In this document: piece after piece, positions 21,755 to 34,124 of the stretch
Numbering within the stretch: the stretch's first letter is position 1
How the letters are laid out: each line of letters begins with the position of its first letter
DNA from: Lutraria lutraria
Lineage: Eukaryota; Mollusca; Bivalvia; Venerida; Mactridae
Assembly: GCA_964023205.1 (NCBI GenBank)
Contig: OZ026844.1
Coordinates: 8,532,416 to 8,596,415 of the forward strand
Length of the DNA stretch: 64,000 nt
Direction: 5' to 3'
Program-made: the position numbers and the translations under genes
The notes under the pieces: generated by a model
Seen by the model: the letters and a program-made list of their open reading frames with translations, nothing else
Database searches by the model: none
What the model was told of the DNA's origin: nothing

Positions 21755-22800
21755 CAGTACGGTTCGGGTGATTTGTCCGATTTTCGCGAATCGCCGCGGA
21801 ATTAAAATCGCTCTAAGCCACAGGTAGATCGCTTCAACGCGGCGATTTGAATTTTGGCCGTCGCGTTCAGAACGACGACGATCGACGGTGACCATCACCA
21901 CTGAAGGGCAATAATTCGCAGTGGATTGCGGCGACGATCGCTCAACGCGGTGATACGCGATGTCGTCTCTTTAGTTTACTCAAAACTTACGAATTTCTTG
22001 TAAATAACACTGTTATTCACACATTATTTAATTGCGCTTTGTGAACAAATTGTTACCTGATATGTTTGAAAAATTAGCGTTGACATGAATTATAATCAAC
22101 GAGTGTTGAGAACTTAATAGTAGTTGATGAGCTTTAATTATTCTGTCAGCTTTCGTATATTATTGCGCGAAATAATATAACATGTAAACAGTGGACTGGT
22201 TTTATTGATTAGAGCACCGAGCTACATTCGTACAATGAGACTGCGACTCGGTCTAAACTCGCCCTGGTACTCGATATATAAAACACTATAATAGACATGA
22301 ATCTTGCCCTGTACATAACGCTGCATATGTAAAACATAGCTACACAGTCTACATATTCGCTTAGCAATTTGCCGGTATTTCTACATATTTACTTCAAGAA
22401 TGGGATTTCCTACTTGACAAAATTTAATCAGATGTCTGGATTATAGTCGGTCTTGGTCGACTGATTTAGTAAGTGTTAAATCCTGAATTATCTTACCATG
22501 TGACTGTTTTCGGAAAATGAATGGTCAACAGAAAGCAAAAGTAGAAGAAAGATTCACAATAAATATCATTTTATTTACTTGAGAGTCGGCTTTAGACGTT
22601 TGCGAATCACCGCGATCCATCGCTATCAAAGATTACCGAATGATAAATAAGTCATAAAACGCGGTGATTAGCGACATTGCGGTGATTCGCGTTTTTTTCA
22701 AGATCGATGACGCGATGAAAATCGCCGCTACGGGTGATAAATTGACGATTACGAACGCGGGGGAAATGCGAAAATCGGACAAATCACCCGAACCGTACTG
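21755..22800. mobile_element. TA-flanked TIR element, 1046 bp, non-autonomous
   Basis: The left end starts CAGTACGGTTCGGGTGATTT and the right end is its inverted copy. The match runs for about 36 bp through GTCCGATTTTCGC. TA lies immediately outside both ends (21753-21754 and 22801-22802). The interior is rich in CGATCGC/GCGGTGATTCGCG-like short inverted repeats near both ends and lacks a transposase ORF. It fits the Tc1/mariner-pogo group by target site. Confidence 0.75.
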
Positions 22801-22802
22801 TA

Positions 22803-24720
22803 GTTTTATTACACCCATGTTTATACAACCTATTCATGCCATTTTTTAAGAAAAATATCAACTAGCTGGTACCAATTTTTTCATACCAATTACATTCTAA
22901 TGGGTATAGCTAAAAATTAACTTAGAAAATACAACAACATATTATTTCCTGCAGTGCACATGGTCAAATGTTTAAACTATCAGAAAATGCATAATTTATA
23001 TACATAAGTTATTTGGTTTTGAATTTTATCCCCTATATGTTTATTTCCGCGGTGACCCTATCATTTGATTGGTCGGTAGGCGGTAATAAGGTCATCAAGC
23101 AAAAATCAATATGGACGTCAGTGTGTCAAGAAATGCGATCAGTTGATGTTTTATTTTATTGTTATTGTGAGTATTTTTATGTCTTTTTGACAAGAAGAAG
23201 AATTGCTTATGAAGATTAAATGATTGTATAATTGCAGACTTGTACTGTAGTGCATTTTAACAGAGTTAGGTAGGTGGTAATAGGGACAGCCTATATTCTT
23301 GCTACAGAATTTACGAAATGATGTCATGCGTGATATTTTAAGTTACCAGCTAGTCTGTTATGTCTCTGATTTGATAGTCAATATATCTTCTGTTGATAGA
23401 GAAACATCGAGTTAAAGTTTTAGATGTTTGAAAACCGGTGCGTCCATGATATTAGTACCGCGGTATTAGAAAACTCCATCCTACTGTACAAGGACACAAA
23501 TATCGCGAATTCGCGAAAACATATGACACGCACATAACCAAGGACCTAAGTCCTTGACATAACTAGCTGTAATAATAATACAAATAATAAAAGTTAACAT
23601 TTACATTTCATCGTTAAATACCTCACATCTTATAAACAAGAATCAACACTTACGTGGTATTAGTTAATAAACAGGAGAAAACTACATCAACATGTGGTGA
23701 AGAACTTCCCGTACATAGACGCTTGTGAACTGGTTCCCGTTCTGTGTTGCAATGCTCCAAACATAATCAACGGGAAACAGTTTAGGACGTTTGCTGACCA
23801 AGATCACTACAAGGGAGACAAATCTGAATGACTAAAATCAAAGCACTGAAAGCTCCTGACACAATGTACTAACCGTCTAGAATATGGGTTATCTTAGCTA
23901 AAAAAAAACAAAAAAAGTTAAAAGATAAACCAAGTAAAATGTATCTACTGACAAATAATCCCAGAAATTTCAATCAATGTTTAGTTTAATAAGGCACTGA
24001 AAAAAGACTTTGTAGGACTTTAATTAGTCTTTAATTCTGTTGACAGTGCTGTAGTTGTGGCCATGGCAGTTGAGATCATTCGGCATAATGATGTTACACT
24101 GTGTCTATATCATGAGTGGATTCTGGTAACAAAGCAGGCTCCATAACGTTGAACTTTCTCAACTGTTGTGATATGTTGCTTTAATAATAAGGGTCCCAGA
24201 ATTTATATGTACTCACTCAAGATGTCGGATCAGAAATGTAAATGCCATTTTTTTCACTTCTTGGTTGCACTTGTATAAGTTACGCTAAGGAGGTTCAGAA
24301 TCGTATTTGCTTTTTTAGTGATGTTGCATATGAAATTATGATGTTTCTAGATTAGGTCGAATGATAGTTTGACTCTGAGGTAGGGATATGATTCTACTCT
24401 CTTGAGGATATTATTTTCAATATTTTAGAAGTTAAGATGTAGTTCTTCTGCCTGGTAATCTCCAGCTAGTGGCACTTAGCAGCATTAAACATCATAAACC
24501 GTTTGCGGGACCCGGACCAGTCACTGTATGGGGATTTATCCATTTGTCAAATTTGGAAATATGATTTTAATTATAGTCTCAAGTAGATGTAGATCAACAT
24601 ATAGTTGGAATTTTTAATTAGTACTGTTCAAATTCGAAGTAATTACAATGCTCACTGTAAGCCCTAGACAAACTGTACAAACTAAGTTCCCAATTTTTAA
24701 AATGTTTGCAGTTATCAATG
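22803..24720. other. Intergenic, nothing recognised
   Basis: Mixed AT-rich sequence. The 68-codon ORF at 23013-23219 lacks splice or protein-like support. Confidence 0.35.
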
Positions 24721-24723
24721 AAA

Positions 24724-24802
24724 GTCAGATTGGGATTTGAACCCAAATCTCCCCATAACCAATTACTGGCCTGGGTTGCTCTATCCAATTAAGCTATCTG
24801 AC
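24724..24802 (-). repeat. tRNA-like sequence with perfect acceptor and T arms
   Basis: On the minus strand GTCAGAT pairs perfectly with ATCTGAC (7 bp). The D arm is GCTT...GAGC and the T arm TTGGG/CCCAA encloses TTCAAAT. The anticodon arm is irregular (enlarged loop, mismatch, no clear T33). This is either a tRNA pseudogene or a SINE head. No CCA is encoded, as expected for eukaryotes. Confidence 0.5.
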
Positions 24803-27390
24803 CTTAAAAATATAGATAAGTTGCAATTCTGTAGATTGGTTAGGAAATCAACAAATATAAAACAAAATTTGTTTTGAAATAACGATGATTATTGCAGAAT
24901 CCCTCTGAATAAGCTCACTATATACAAGTACTATGAGAAGTATATATTATACAAATGTACCGTCGAGTTACCCTAAATCGTGATACCTTCGTTTTCGTTA
25001 TACCGGAAATATTTACAAAAGCTCGCGCTATAATTTGTTGAATGACGTCATACCCTGGAAGCCAACTGCAGAGACGACAAACCGCTGTCGGCAATAAAAA
25101 AAATGCTTCGAATAGCTCTTGGAAACATAAGAAAATAGTTTCCCTTCATATACTATGATAAAAGCATGTAAAAAAGATAATTCAATTAGTAAACCTACAT
25201 CTTACATTAATTTTTCAAAATATAACGATCTTTCTCTTAAAATCTGTTTAGCAGCCGATTGTTTACACCATTTACAGTTACGTCATGACCTTGGATGACT
25301 GGTTCCGTGGCTGATATTTAAGAAGGAAAGGTTACCTACTTATATGGTTGGAGACACCTAAATTTAATGTTTTGTCACTTGTTAAAAACAGTCACCATGT
25401 AGTTTATTGACCGAAATACAATAAATTGTCAATAAAAAATATATATATTCCCCCATACACATCAAAAGAATGTGCGAGCCACATTAAACCTAAATCTGGC
25501 ATATAAATTTAGAAATATATGGTACTAGATCTAGATCTAGCCCGCATCCAGCAAAATGCAGACAGGCAATAATTATATTCACCAACAATTCTAATGAAGG
25601 TCTATGAGATAGGACATAACTGTTGATGCCGAAATAAAAGATAAAATAAACTATAAAATTTAAAAAACGGATCTAAAATAAACCTTTAAATACATAAAAC
25701 TGCATGTTAAATGATATCTCTTGTTCTATATATGGCCAGTTTTGTTTAATTCAGCCATTTCGCTAAACCTCACGAAAACTGTTCTACCATACTTAATGGA
25801 AGTCTCATTTTGTACACGTATGAAAATGGATGCGTCCATGAGTTAGCAATGAAGGATATTTTTAAAACATATGTGAGGTTATACGTGTTAAGTTGTGTTA
25901 TTGATACGTAGTTTTTAAAGTTTGTCAGAAACAATATTGTTCTTGAGCGCGCTCGATGTTTCCTTAACCTCACGGAAACTGGTTACTGGTTATATGTTGA
26001 AAGAAAACAACTCTTTATAATTGTTATAAAACATGATATAAACATAATACATGACAGTCTGAGTGTAAAAAGAATTCTTGGATAGTATAGTCTGTAGGGG
26101 GTCTTCAGATTCCAGTAGACTGTGATTATAAAGCTGTGTTAAAAGTATGAATAGTTAAAATAAAAGATTGTTAACGGTTCCCCATTTTACTGGAATACAC
26201 ACATTACCAGAATATACAGAAACACACTTTCAATTATGGGATACATTCCTGTTTAGTCAGATGCTCTACCAACTGAGCTTCATCTTTTACTTTATTTTAA
26301 CCATAATCATATAAATGATACAATGGTATACAGATAAACAGCATACAAACAATGTACACGACAGTGAGAAAAAGTGAGAAAAATATTTTCAGTAGGTTAT
26401 AAAGGAAAGGTTTGGGGAAGTATATCAGTCGTTAGTAGCACAAAAAAAGAAACTTATTATCTGAAGTATTTCCAGTACAGAATTTGAATTATACCTATGT
26501 AATATACATTTATTGAGCAGACAGAATATGTATAGACATAAAGTTTAAATAATAATATTGTAAGCTCAATACCATCTTAGAAATTTAACTTTTACATATA
26601 TGTAAACAAAAATAGCTATATATTGACTGATTAAAGTGACCTTTTGACTGGACATACGCACAAGCTCCATGGTTGCTCGTTGAAATGGCAATTTCATAAT
26701 CATGGCGATACATTGACTATAGTTTTCGCCTAATGTATTAAACAGAAATATGATTTTTATAAAAATTAATAGAATATCATGTTATTGTAATTCATTAAAT
26801 ACACCAAAAGTAAGTAAGTGATATCCTTGATAAATCTCTAATAACTAAAACATACGAGGAGAGTTTTATTTCACAAAGACATAGTAAATTGTACGTAATT
26901 ACTGTTGCTTTTTTATCTCGGGCTTTGAAAGAATTGGAAATTTCTGTAATTTATGAGTCAGTTTGATACTACAGTGCAATCTCTCCGAAGCAACACATTT
27001 TGTGAGTTGCAAAAATATGTTGTTGTTGATAGGTTGTTGCTCTAAAGAGGTTAAATTAATAGTTCAATCTTGCATTGGAAAAAATCATTGAATACACTGC
27101 ATTTGGAATCATTGAGTGAGGCAAATCCACTAAGTACTATGCACAAAACAATACGAATCGACGATGATGGAAACGATGATCGGCACTTCGATGAAATGAA
27201 GTGGTCCAGCTAGTAATACATTGTACTTAAAGTGATCGTACTGTCACTTTACGACAATATCAAGAAGTTCACCATGCGCAAGTACGCAGCTGAGTCCGTA
27301 TCATACTTCCAAAATAGATGTAGAAAATGAAAATAAAAGATAATAATGTAGGAATGTCGGAAAACTCCTGAATCTTTGCCTTGTCTGAGT
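24803..27390. other. Intergenic with scattered repeat scraps
   Basis: A CRE-like TGACGTCA occurs near 25043. Two copies of AACCTCACGRAAACTG lie near 25770 and 25966. A short tRNA-like scrap is at 26255-26280 (CAGATGCTCTACCAACTGAG, minus). No coding exon is supported. Confidence 0.35.
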
Positions 27391-27394
27391 AATA

Positions 27395-27560
27395 AGAACG
27401 GTGGTCCAGTGTGAACGCGCTGGACCACTAAATAAATCGTCGTGGGTTCGCATATCTACTCTGTCTTCCAATGAATAACCCAGGTACGCTTTTTCAGGGT
27501 CCCCATACCAACTACTGAGCCAACCCAAGTATTTTGTTAAGAAATCACTGGAAACGGGTG
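27395..27560 (+). repeat. tRNA-derived repeat scrap
   Basis: GGTGGTCCAGTGTGAACGCG and CGTGGGTTCGCAT resemble decayed A- and B-box surroundings. The following CTACT.GAGCCAA.CCAAGTA segment resembles sequence downstream of the tRNA-like unit at 57.3 kb. Confidence 0.35.
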
Positions 27561-27769
27561 ACACGTGTGTTGGTTTAGACTGGGTGACGATAAAGAACTA
27601 GGAAAACAATTCGAATTAAGGGCAGGAATACATAAACCTGGTTCTCTAGTATCTTAACTCCCCTTCTCTGTAGTGGTTCTGAAATAACGAAAGCTGTCTA
27701 ATGGAGCGTAAAACAACAGATATAATAATATATACTTTATATACATGTATAATACTTAGTTATCCGATG

Positions 27770-29362
27770 TACACTGCAGGTGTTTTATCAAATGTTGACT
27801 GTATATGATGTTATTTGAGGTTGACTGTAGTTGATATTATCTGATGTTGACTGCAGTTGATGAAATCTGTTGTTGTTTGTAGATGATGTTGTCTGTAGAT
27901 GTTTTTATCTGATGTTGACTATAGTTGATGTTATCTGATATTTATTGTAGTTGATGTCATCTGATGTAGACTGTAGATGTTTTTATCTGATGCTGATTGT
28001 AGTTGATGAAATCTGTTGTCGACTATAGTTGATTTTAACTGATGTTGACTGTAACTTATCTTATCTGATGTTGACTGTAGTTGGTGTTATCTGATGTTGA
28101 CTGTAGACGATGTCATCTGATGTTGACTGTATGCAAGCTGATTTCATCTGGTGTCGAATGTAGATGATGTTATCTAATGTTGTCTGTAGTTAATATAATC
28201 TGATGTTGTCTGTATATAATGTTATCTTATGTTGACTGTAGTAACTGTTATCTTATGTTGACTGTAGATAATGTTATCTGATGACTGTAGATGATGTTAT
28301 CTTATGTCGTCTGTAGTTAATGTCATCTGATGTTGTATGCAGATAGTGTTATCTTATGTCGTCTGTAGTTAATGTCACCTGACGTTGTCTGTTGATAATG
28401 TTATCTTATGTTGACTGTAGATGATGTTATCTTATGTCGTCTGCAGTTAATGTAATCTGATGTTGACTGTAGATGATTTTATCTTATGTCATCTGTAGTA
28501 AATGATTATCTGATGTTGACTGCATTTGATGTTATAATGATGTTGACTGCAGATGATGCTATCTGATGTTAATCTGATTTCAACTGTATGTGATGTGAGT
28601 TTGACAGTCGTTGACTGCAGTTAATGTTATCTGATGTTGTCTGTTGTTGATGTTATCTGTTGTTGAATGTAGTTAATGTTGTCTGTGGTTGACTGAAGAT
28701 GATTTTATCTGGTGTAGACTGTATATGATGTTATCTTACGCTGAGTGTATAGTTGATATCATCTGATGTTGACTGTACAGGTGATGTTACCTGATGTTGC
28801 CTGTTGTTGGTATTACCTGTTATTGACTGATTTTGATGTTAACTGATTGTATGTGTTGTTATCTGATGCTGACTGTTTTTGTTATCTGGGGTCGACTGTA
28901 TACGGTGTTATCTGATGCAGACTGAAGTTGATGTTATTTTGTGCTGACTGTAGGTGATATTATCTGATGTTGACTGTAGTTGATGTTATCTGATGTTGTT
29001 TGTTGGTGATGTTATCTGATGTTGACTGTATTAGATGCTATCTGATGTTGACTGTAGTTGATTTTATCTGATGTTGACTGTAGATAATGTTATCTGATGC
29101 AGACTGAAGTTGATGTTATCTGGTGTAGACTGTAAACGATGTTATCTGATGTTAACTGTAGCCGATTTTATCTGGTGTAGACTGCAGATGTTATTATCTC
29201 GGGTTGACTGTATACGATGTTATCTAATGCAGACTGTAGTTGGTGTTATCTTGTGTTGACTGTAGTGTTGATGTTACTTGGTGTTGTCTGTAAGTGATGT
29301 TATCTGATGTTGACTGTATATCTGATATTATCTGATATTGACTGTCAATGAGATGTTATATG
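27770..29362. repeat. Minisatellite, 26-bp unit, about 1.6 kb
   Basis: Degenerate copies of a 26-bp unit, approximately ATCTGATGTTGACTGTAGTT plus GATGTT, run head to tail for about 60 units. Runs near 28970-29100 keep an exact 26-bp period; other units have gained or lost a few bases. The period is not a multiple of three and every frame has stops, so it is not coding. Confidence 0.85.
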
Positions 29363-29442
29363 ATGTAGACAAAGTCCTTCAATGATACTGACTGGTGGTT
29401 GACGTTTGACTCCCTGTGAAAAGAATGACTGCCAGTTGAGTA

Positions 29443-29610
29443 CAGTCAAACCCGTGTTTGCGACCATCTCCAAATAGAGGTCATCTTCAAATATGCCATT
29501 CTTAAGAACGTTATTGATCATTTAGACCAAAATTACCTCTGTATAAAGTCCATCTATCAATAAAGGTCACATTATGCCTTTCTCAAGAATGGCCTTTCTT
29601 CACATGTTTG
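29443..29610. mobile_element. Short MITE with CAGTCAAACC ends, copy 1
   Basis: Begins CAGTCAAACCCGTGTTTGCG after TA and ends TGGCCTTTCTTCACATGTTTG. It shares internal AATAAAGGTCACATT with copies at 33957-34124 and 39898-40050. About 168 bp, no coding capacity. TA plus CAGT ends suggest the Tc1/mariner-pogo group. Confidence 0.6.
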
Positions 29611-31030
29611 ATCATATTTCCGATTCTAAATGTATTTTATTAATAAGATGTCAAAGGCTTGTCATCATTTAATAACTTAAACCAGTCAACAAATGTTGTG
29701 AACTTGTTAGTAAGTAAAATTTGTTAATTCCGGAGAAGGTAACAATGTTCGATTTAATGTCAATATGCAATTAATAGCTATCACCGACAGTATATAATTT
29801 CATATACTAGTACATAATATCACCAACATTATATGTATCGCCGACATTATATATATACATTGTATATACGTATATCACCGACATCATATCTAAACCATCG
29901 CTTTTGGATAAGTACCAAAATAGGTTACCCTTTTAAAAAGCTGTTCAAGTCAACAAAACTCATATATTTCTCAAACGCATGATATGAAGATCAAGGTGAA
30001 TATGGCCACATTTAGTTTGTATGGCTCTTTAAAATATTTTGGAAATATTGGCAACAACTGATTTCATTTCAGTTTGAGTATCTATATATTATAACAGATA
30101 TATACAGATATCTGTAGATATAGTTGTTTCACGAAGTTCTATTTGGAATGTGTTCTGTTTTTCTTTTCATTAATGTAAGATATTGAAATGACATAAAAAA
30201 ACCGAGTCCCAGTAACGGACCAAAATGTAATTTACACATTTTTGTGCCTTGACAAAATATCGCACATACCGACATGTATATAGCGTGTTAACTTTCGCCC
30301 CTTTTTTTAGTTACAGAGATAATTACGATTAATGAAAACAAGGTATGTTTGACGTCATAGAAAGAAGTTTGAATGTAACACAAGAGAAGACATGTATAAA
30401 TCTATTTTCTATCAACACATTTCGTGAACTCAGGATAAAAACGTGTTTCACTAATTCCTTTTATTCGTTAAAGCAAACATCTTTTATTACTCTAATTATC
30501 GCACATTCTTTCTTTTGTTATGTATTTAATACATAATCCAATCAAACATGAACCATATAAAACGATGTCCGAATGAAGGGAAGCAAATCGAATAATTGGC
30601 AAAAGCGCTGGACAGGACTGTCGCCCTTTACAGATTTACAGATGACATCCGTTATGGTGAAATTTCTTAAGACGATATGTCGCTATAGGAGAAAAAATGA
30701 AGAAAGTATTTTTATCTGCGTTTGTATACTGTTTACATATACAAACGATATTTCATTGTGTTGAGGTTATTTCCATCTCCCGAACAACAAGTTGGCATCT
30801 TTAAATAAAAAAATATTTCGCGACCCATGTGCATTCATTTGGTATGATATGGTATTTCAACTTCAAATATTTATTGCCTTAAACCATGCATGTTTTACAA
30901 TAAATATATGCATACAAACTATGATGACATAAGACATGGTTTAGTTAACAGAAGAGCATATGATGTTGGTATTTGGGATGTTATGATGATACAATACTAC
31001 AAAGGCACCAACAATTGTTTGTTCGTTCAT
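29611..31030. other. Intergenic, nothing recognised
   Basis: AT-rich; the ORFs at 30345-30536 and 30573-30764 look like chance. Confidence 0.35.
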
Positions 31031-31044
31031 ATCGAATTTTACAC

Positions 31045-31266
31045 CCCATTTTAACAGTCAGAGTCATATGAGGCGGACAGTTCACATAACCATCGTTCCT
31101 GTGAAGAACAATTATAAGCCACCTTATATATCCCCTGTAAACAACTGTCTACTTTCTCTACCCGCTAAAGAGACGTTGTCGGTAACGGTGCTCGAGCCCA
31201 CGACCCTCTATCAGTGAGACAGTGATTTGAAGTCAGCGACCTTAATCATTTGACCACGGAGGCGGA
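31045..31266 (-). repeat. Long-variable-arm tRNA-derived SINE
   Basis: Read on the minus strand the head (31266 down to about 31185) resembles a tRNA with a long variable arm, Ser/Leu-like: CGCCTCCGTGGTCAAATGAT, GGTCGCTGACTTCAAATCAC, then GTGGGCTCGAG as B box. The body holds GCCTCATATGACTCTGACTG. Four more copies occur in the window. Confidence 0.65.
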
Positions 31267-31611
31267 TTGGTGCAATAACTAATACATTGTATAAGTAAAT
31301 AATATATATAATTATAACACATTGACTAATTTCTACTAAAGTTATTGGTGAAGGGCCTATTTTTCTGCGGTTCTTGTGTAATTATTTAATGGACATGTAC
31401 ATGTACTTGGTATCGTTTGGATATGTTACATATCATCATATTGAATTCATCGCTTACGGTCATTGTTACACATAGTAATTTTTTTTTCATGATGGTCATT
31501 AACTCGTGTATAATTAAAACGTAAATATATAAAGTCATTGCATGTGACTTACACTACTGGTAATATAAATGCACAAAAGCGCTTCTATTTCACAATTATT
31601 GACCGCGTACT

Positions 31612-31890
31612 AACAAAGTAAAACAAAAAGGTCACGTTAGAGAAGCAGGAAAGGAAAGCAGCTACCTGCTACTAGTTGCAGGCAAACTAATTTGCTTACG
31701 AAAACCACCAGTAGCTGCTAGCTCTAGCAGCTATTTAGCTGCTACATAGATGCTATTGCTAGCGAGAGGCGAATTATTTCTGTAAGGGCGTTCTCACAAA
31801 GTAAAACAAAAATAATAATCACGTCAGTGAAGTTAGCAGCCTGGCAGTCAAGCAGCGTGTAGTTGGCAGCTTAGCAGCGTGTAGTTGGCA
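31612..31890. repeat. Duplicated block with AGCAGCT-rich palindromes
   Basis: CAAAGTAAAACAAAAA followed by TCACGT.AG occurs near 31614 and again near 31798. Between them is AGCAGCTACC/GTAGCTGCTAGC-type self-complementary sequence. After the second copy AGCAGCGTGTAGTTGGCAGC occurs twice in tandem. This is a local segmental duplication of low complexity. Confidence 0.5.
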
Positions 31891-31899
31891 GCCTAGAAC

Positions 31900-33956
31900 C
31901 CTAACAATTTATATTTCTACGAGTATAATGCACCAGAAATATGACTAAACACCCAAGAATTGATAAAAAATACGATTCTATTGGTTAATGGCAATTAGAA
32001 GAAAACGTTTTTTTTTAATTCAAAATTTATGAAGTAGGCCGGTGTTTTAAAGAAATACAGCATTACTAATATGTGAGCTTTTAGATCAATTCCTGCTGAT
32101 TGAGAGGCGTTTCTACAGGATACCAGGGCTGTGGATCGGCAGGTATGTAACGATCCTATTCGATCCACGAGTCGTGGTCAACGATGCACAGTTCGAACCA
32201 CGAATCTATAAAACTATTTCTAATTTTATTGCTGTTGTCGTCTTAGAATGTTGTTAAAACTGAGTAGTGAGTGTTGCGACTTCAAACGCATATCCTGGTC
32301 ACAATTAGTTCTTTTTTAATTAACAATGGATGCGACAAGGGAACGCAAGAAACGCCCCTAACAAAATACGACCTGCACATCTGGGAGGTTAGTGATATGA
32401 AATAAGTGACCTTAAAGTCCCATAAGCTTATAAATTTATCAGTGGTAATAGTTTCTGTCTGTCCTATAACCTAGGAATCCGGTGTGTTTCCTCCCTTGCA
32501 TACTTTATAGTGCAAGAAAAAATGTTTTCGAAACCACTTTCGTATTTTTTTCAATATCATTGAAAAAAAAATTGTAGAACAGCTGTGTTTTCTCGCAGTC
32601 ATATTATGCACACGCATGAAGTGACGTCACACAATCTATATATTTCAAATTTACAAAAAGCAAAATTCACTGCGAAATGAGTGTTTTTAGAAGAAAAGGG
32701 CTGGTTTCGTCGGTAAAATTTATTTTGGGATAATTATAAGCAGTTGCTTGTTTTTTCAAACTTACCTAGTTATTCTACCATAGCCAAATATCCGCAACTC
32801 TGCAATTTAGCAACTGTAAGCCGCGTTTGTTGTATGTTTATTTTTACTTATGAAACACTGTATTTTCTAATTCTTCTGAACTATTGTAACAGCTTGTATC
32901 TTACATGAAACTCTAGGGTTAAGCCAGAAATTATCCTTTATACGCACATAATCATGCAATAATATTGTCTTATTTAGTGTGATGAATGAAATAATTGTTC
33001 CATTCCACTCAGTAACTTGAAACTAGAAAATAGTGCAACTGCCTAAAACTAGAAAACTGATGGTTGCGATCATGGGTTACAAATATTTGCATTCCCACAC
33101 CTCAGTTAGTGAAGGAAATACCAGTGGAAGTTAGTAGTGTTGGCCACAAGGTTATGAAACTTAAGAACAGTCTCTGAGCTCAAATCTCAATTCTATTCTC
33201 CAAGCATTATGATTGAAAGAATAGAGCTAATTAATGAAATACATATTCAGATAAATTATGCTGTCAGGCTCATGTATGGATTATATCATTATTGCCTGAA
33301 CATTATTAACTTAGTAATATTAAAGACAAGATTTGAGTTGTAAGACCGATCTCTGGTTTTATAATTTTGGTCTGTTTTAGACGTGTCCCGAGAGAGTGTG
33401 TTTTATCATTCTAATATATAGGCCTGATGTACAGCTATCTATCTCCCAAGCTGTTAGCAGGATGCAAGTAGTTAAGATACAGTATATTGACCAACATGAT
33501 AAATTTGGCTTCCTAAAAATAACTAAAACAAGATTTTAGTACATTTCATTTAATTTTTAATATTTGATTCATTGGTATAGAATACACAAAGCTTGTGTAA
33601 ACCAACCATAAACCATATACTTTACAGTACAATAGTGAGAGCTGATCACAAAATACACTACAACACATTCATCATTATAGTCTTGTTACTACCATCATTT
33701 CACAAAATAAGTTCAAAGTTATACAAGGTACCAAACTTTGTTCAGTTATTGCTATAACAGCAACAGAAGAGATAATTGCTACATTAAGTTCATCTTATAC
33801 AGTTTTCTGCCGATAGTAATAAATAAACCAATTAAACGATTCATTCAACAACCAAAAGTATGTGAACTAAATCATAAATAATCACTATTTCAGAACCATT
33901 TGATATGATTATTTTTAATTGAACTATGCAAGTTTTGATCCTGTTAAAATAAACTA
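31900..33956. other. Intergenic, nothing recognised
   Basis: No exon or repeat could be supported. A palindrome-like CCACGAGTCGTGG lies at about 32165. Confidence 0.35.
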
Positions 33957-34124
33957 CAGTCAAGCCTGTGTTAGCAGCCACCTCAGAATAAAGGTCACCC
34001 AAAGGTTAAAGACTATTCTTCTAGAAACCGTCATTGACTATTCAGAACAAAATTAAGGGCCACCTGTCAACAAAGGTCACATTTTGTCTGTCCCAATTGT
34101 GGCCTTTGTTCAGAGGTTTGACTG
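33957..34124. mobile_element. Short MITE with CAGTCAAGCC ends, copy 2
   Basis: Left end CAGTCAAGCCTGTGTTAGC follows TA. The right end in reverse complement is CAGTCAAACCTCTGAACAAA. 168 bp, same family as 29443-29610 and 39898-40050. Confidence 0.65.

Noticed and set aside
25030..25060. CRE-like TGACGTCA as a promoter element
   Set aside because: It is a lone 8-bp motif with no gene nearby.
27301..27564. 87-codon minus-strand ORF
   Set aside because: It covers a tRNA-derived repeat scrap and lacks splice or domain support.
27770..29362. CRISPR-like array
   Set aside because: The units are contiguous tandem repeats without unique spacers, and the context is eukaryotic.
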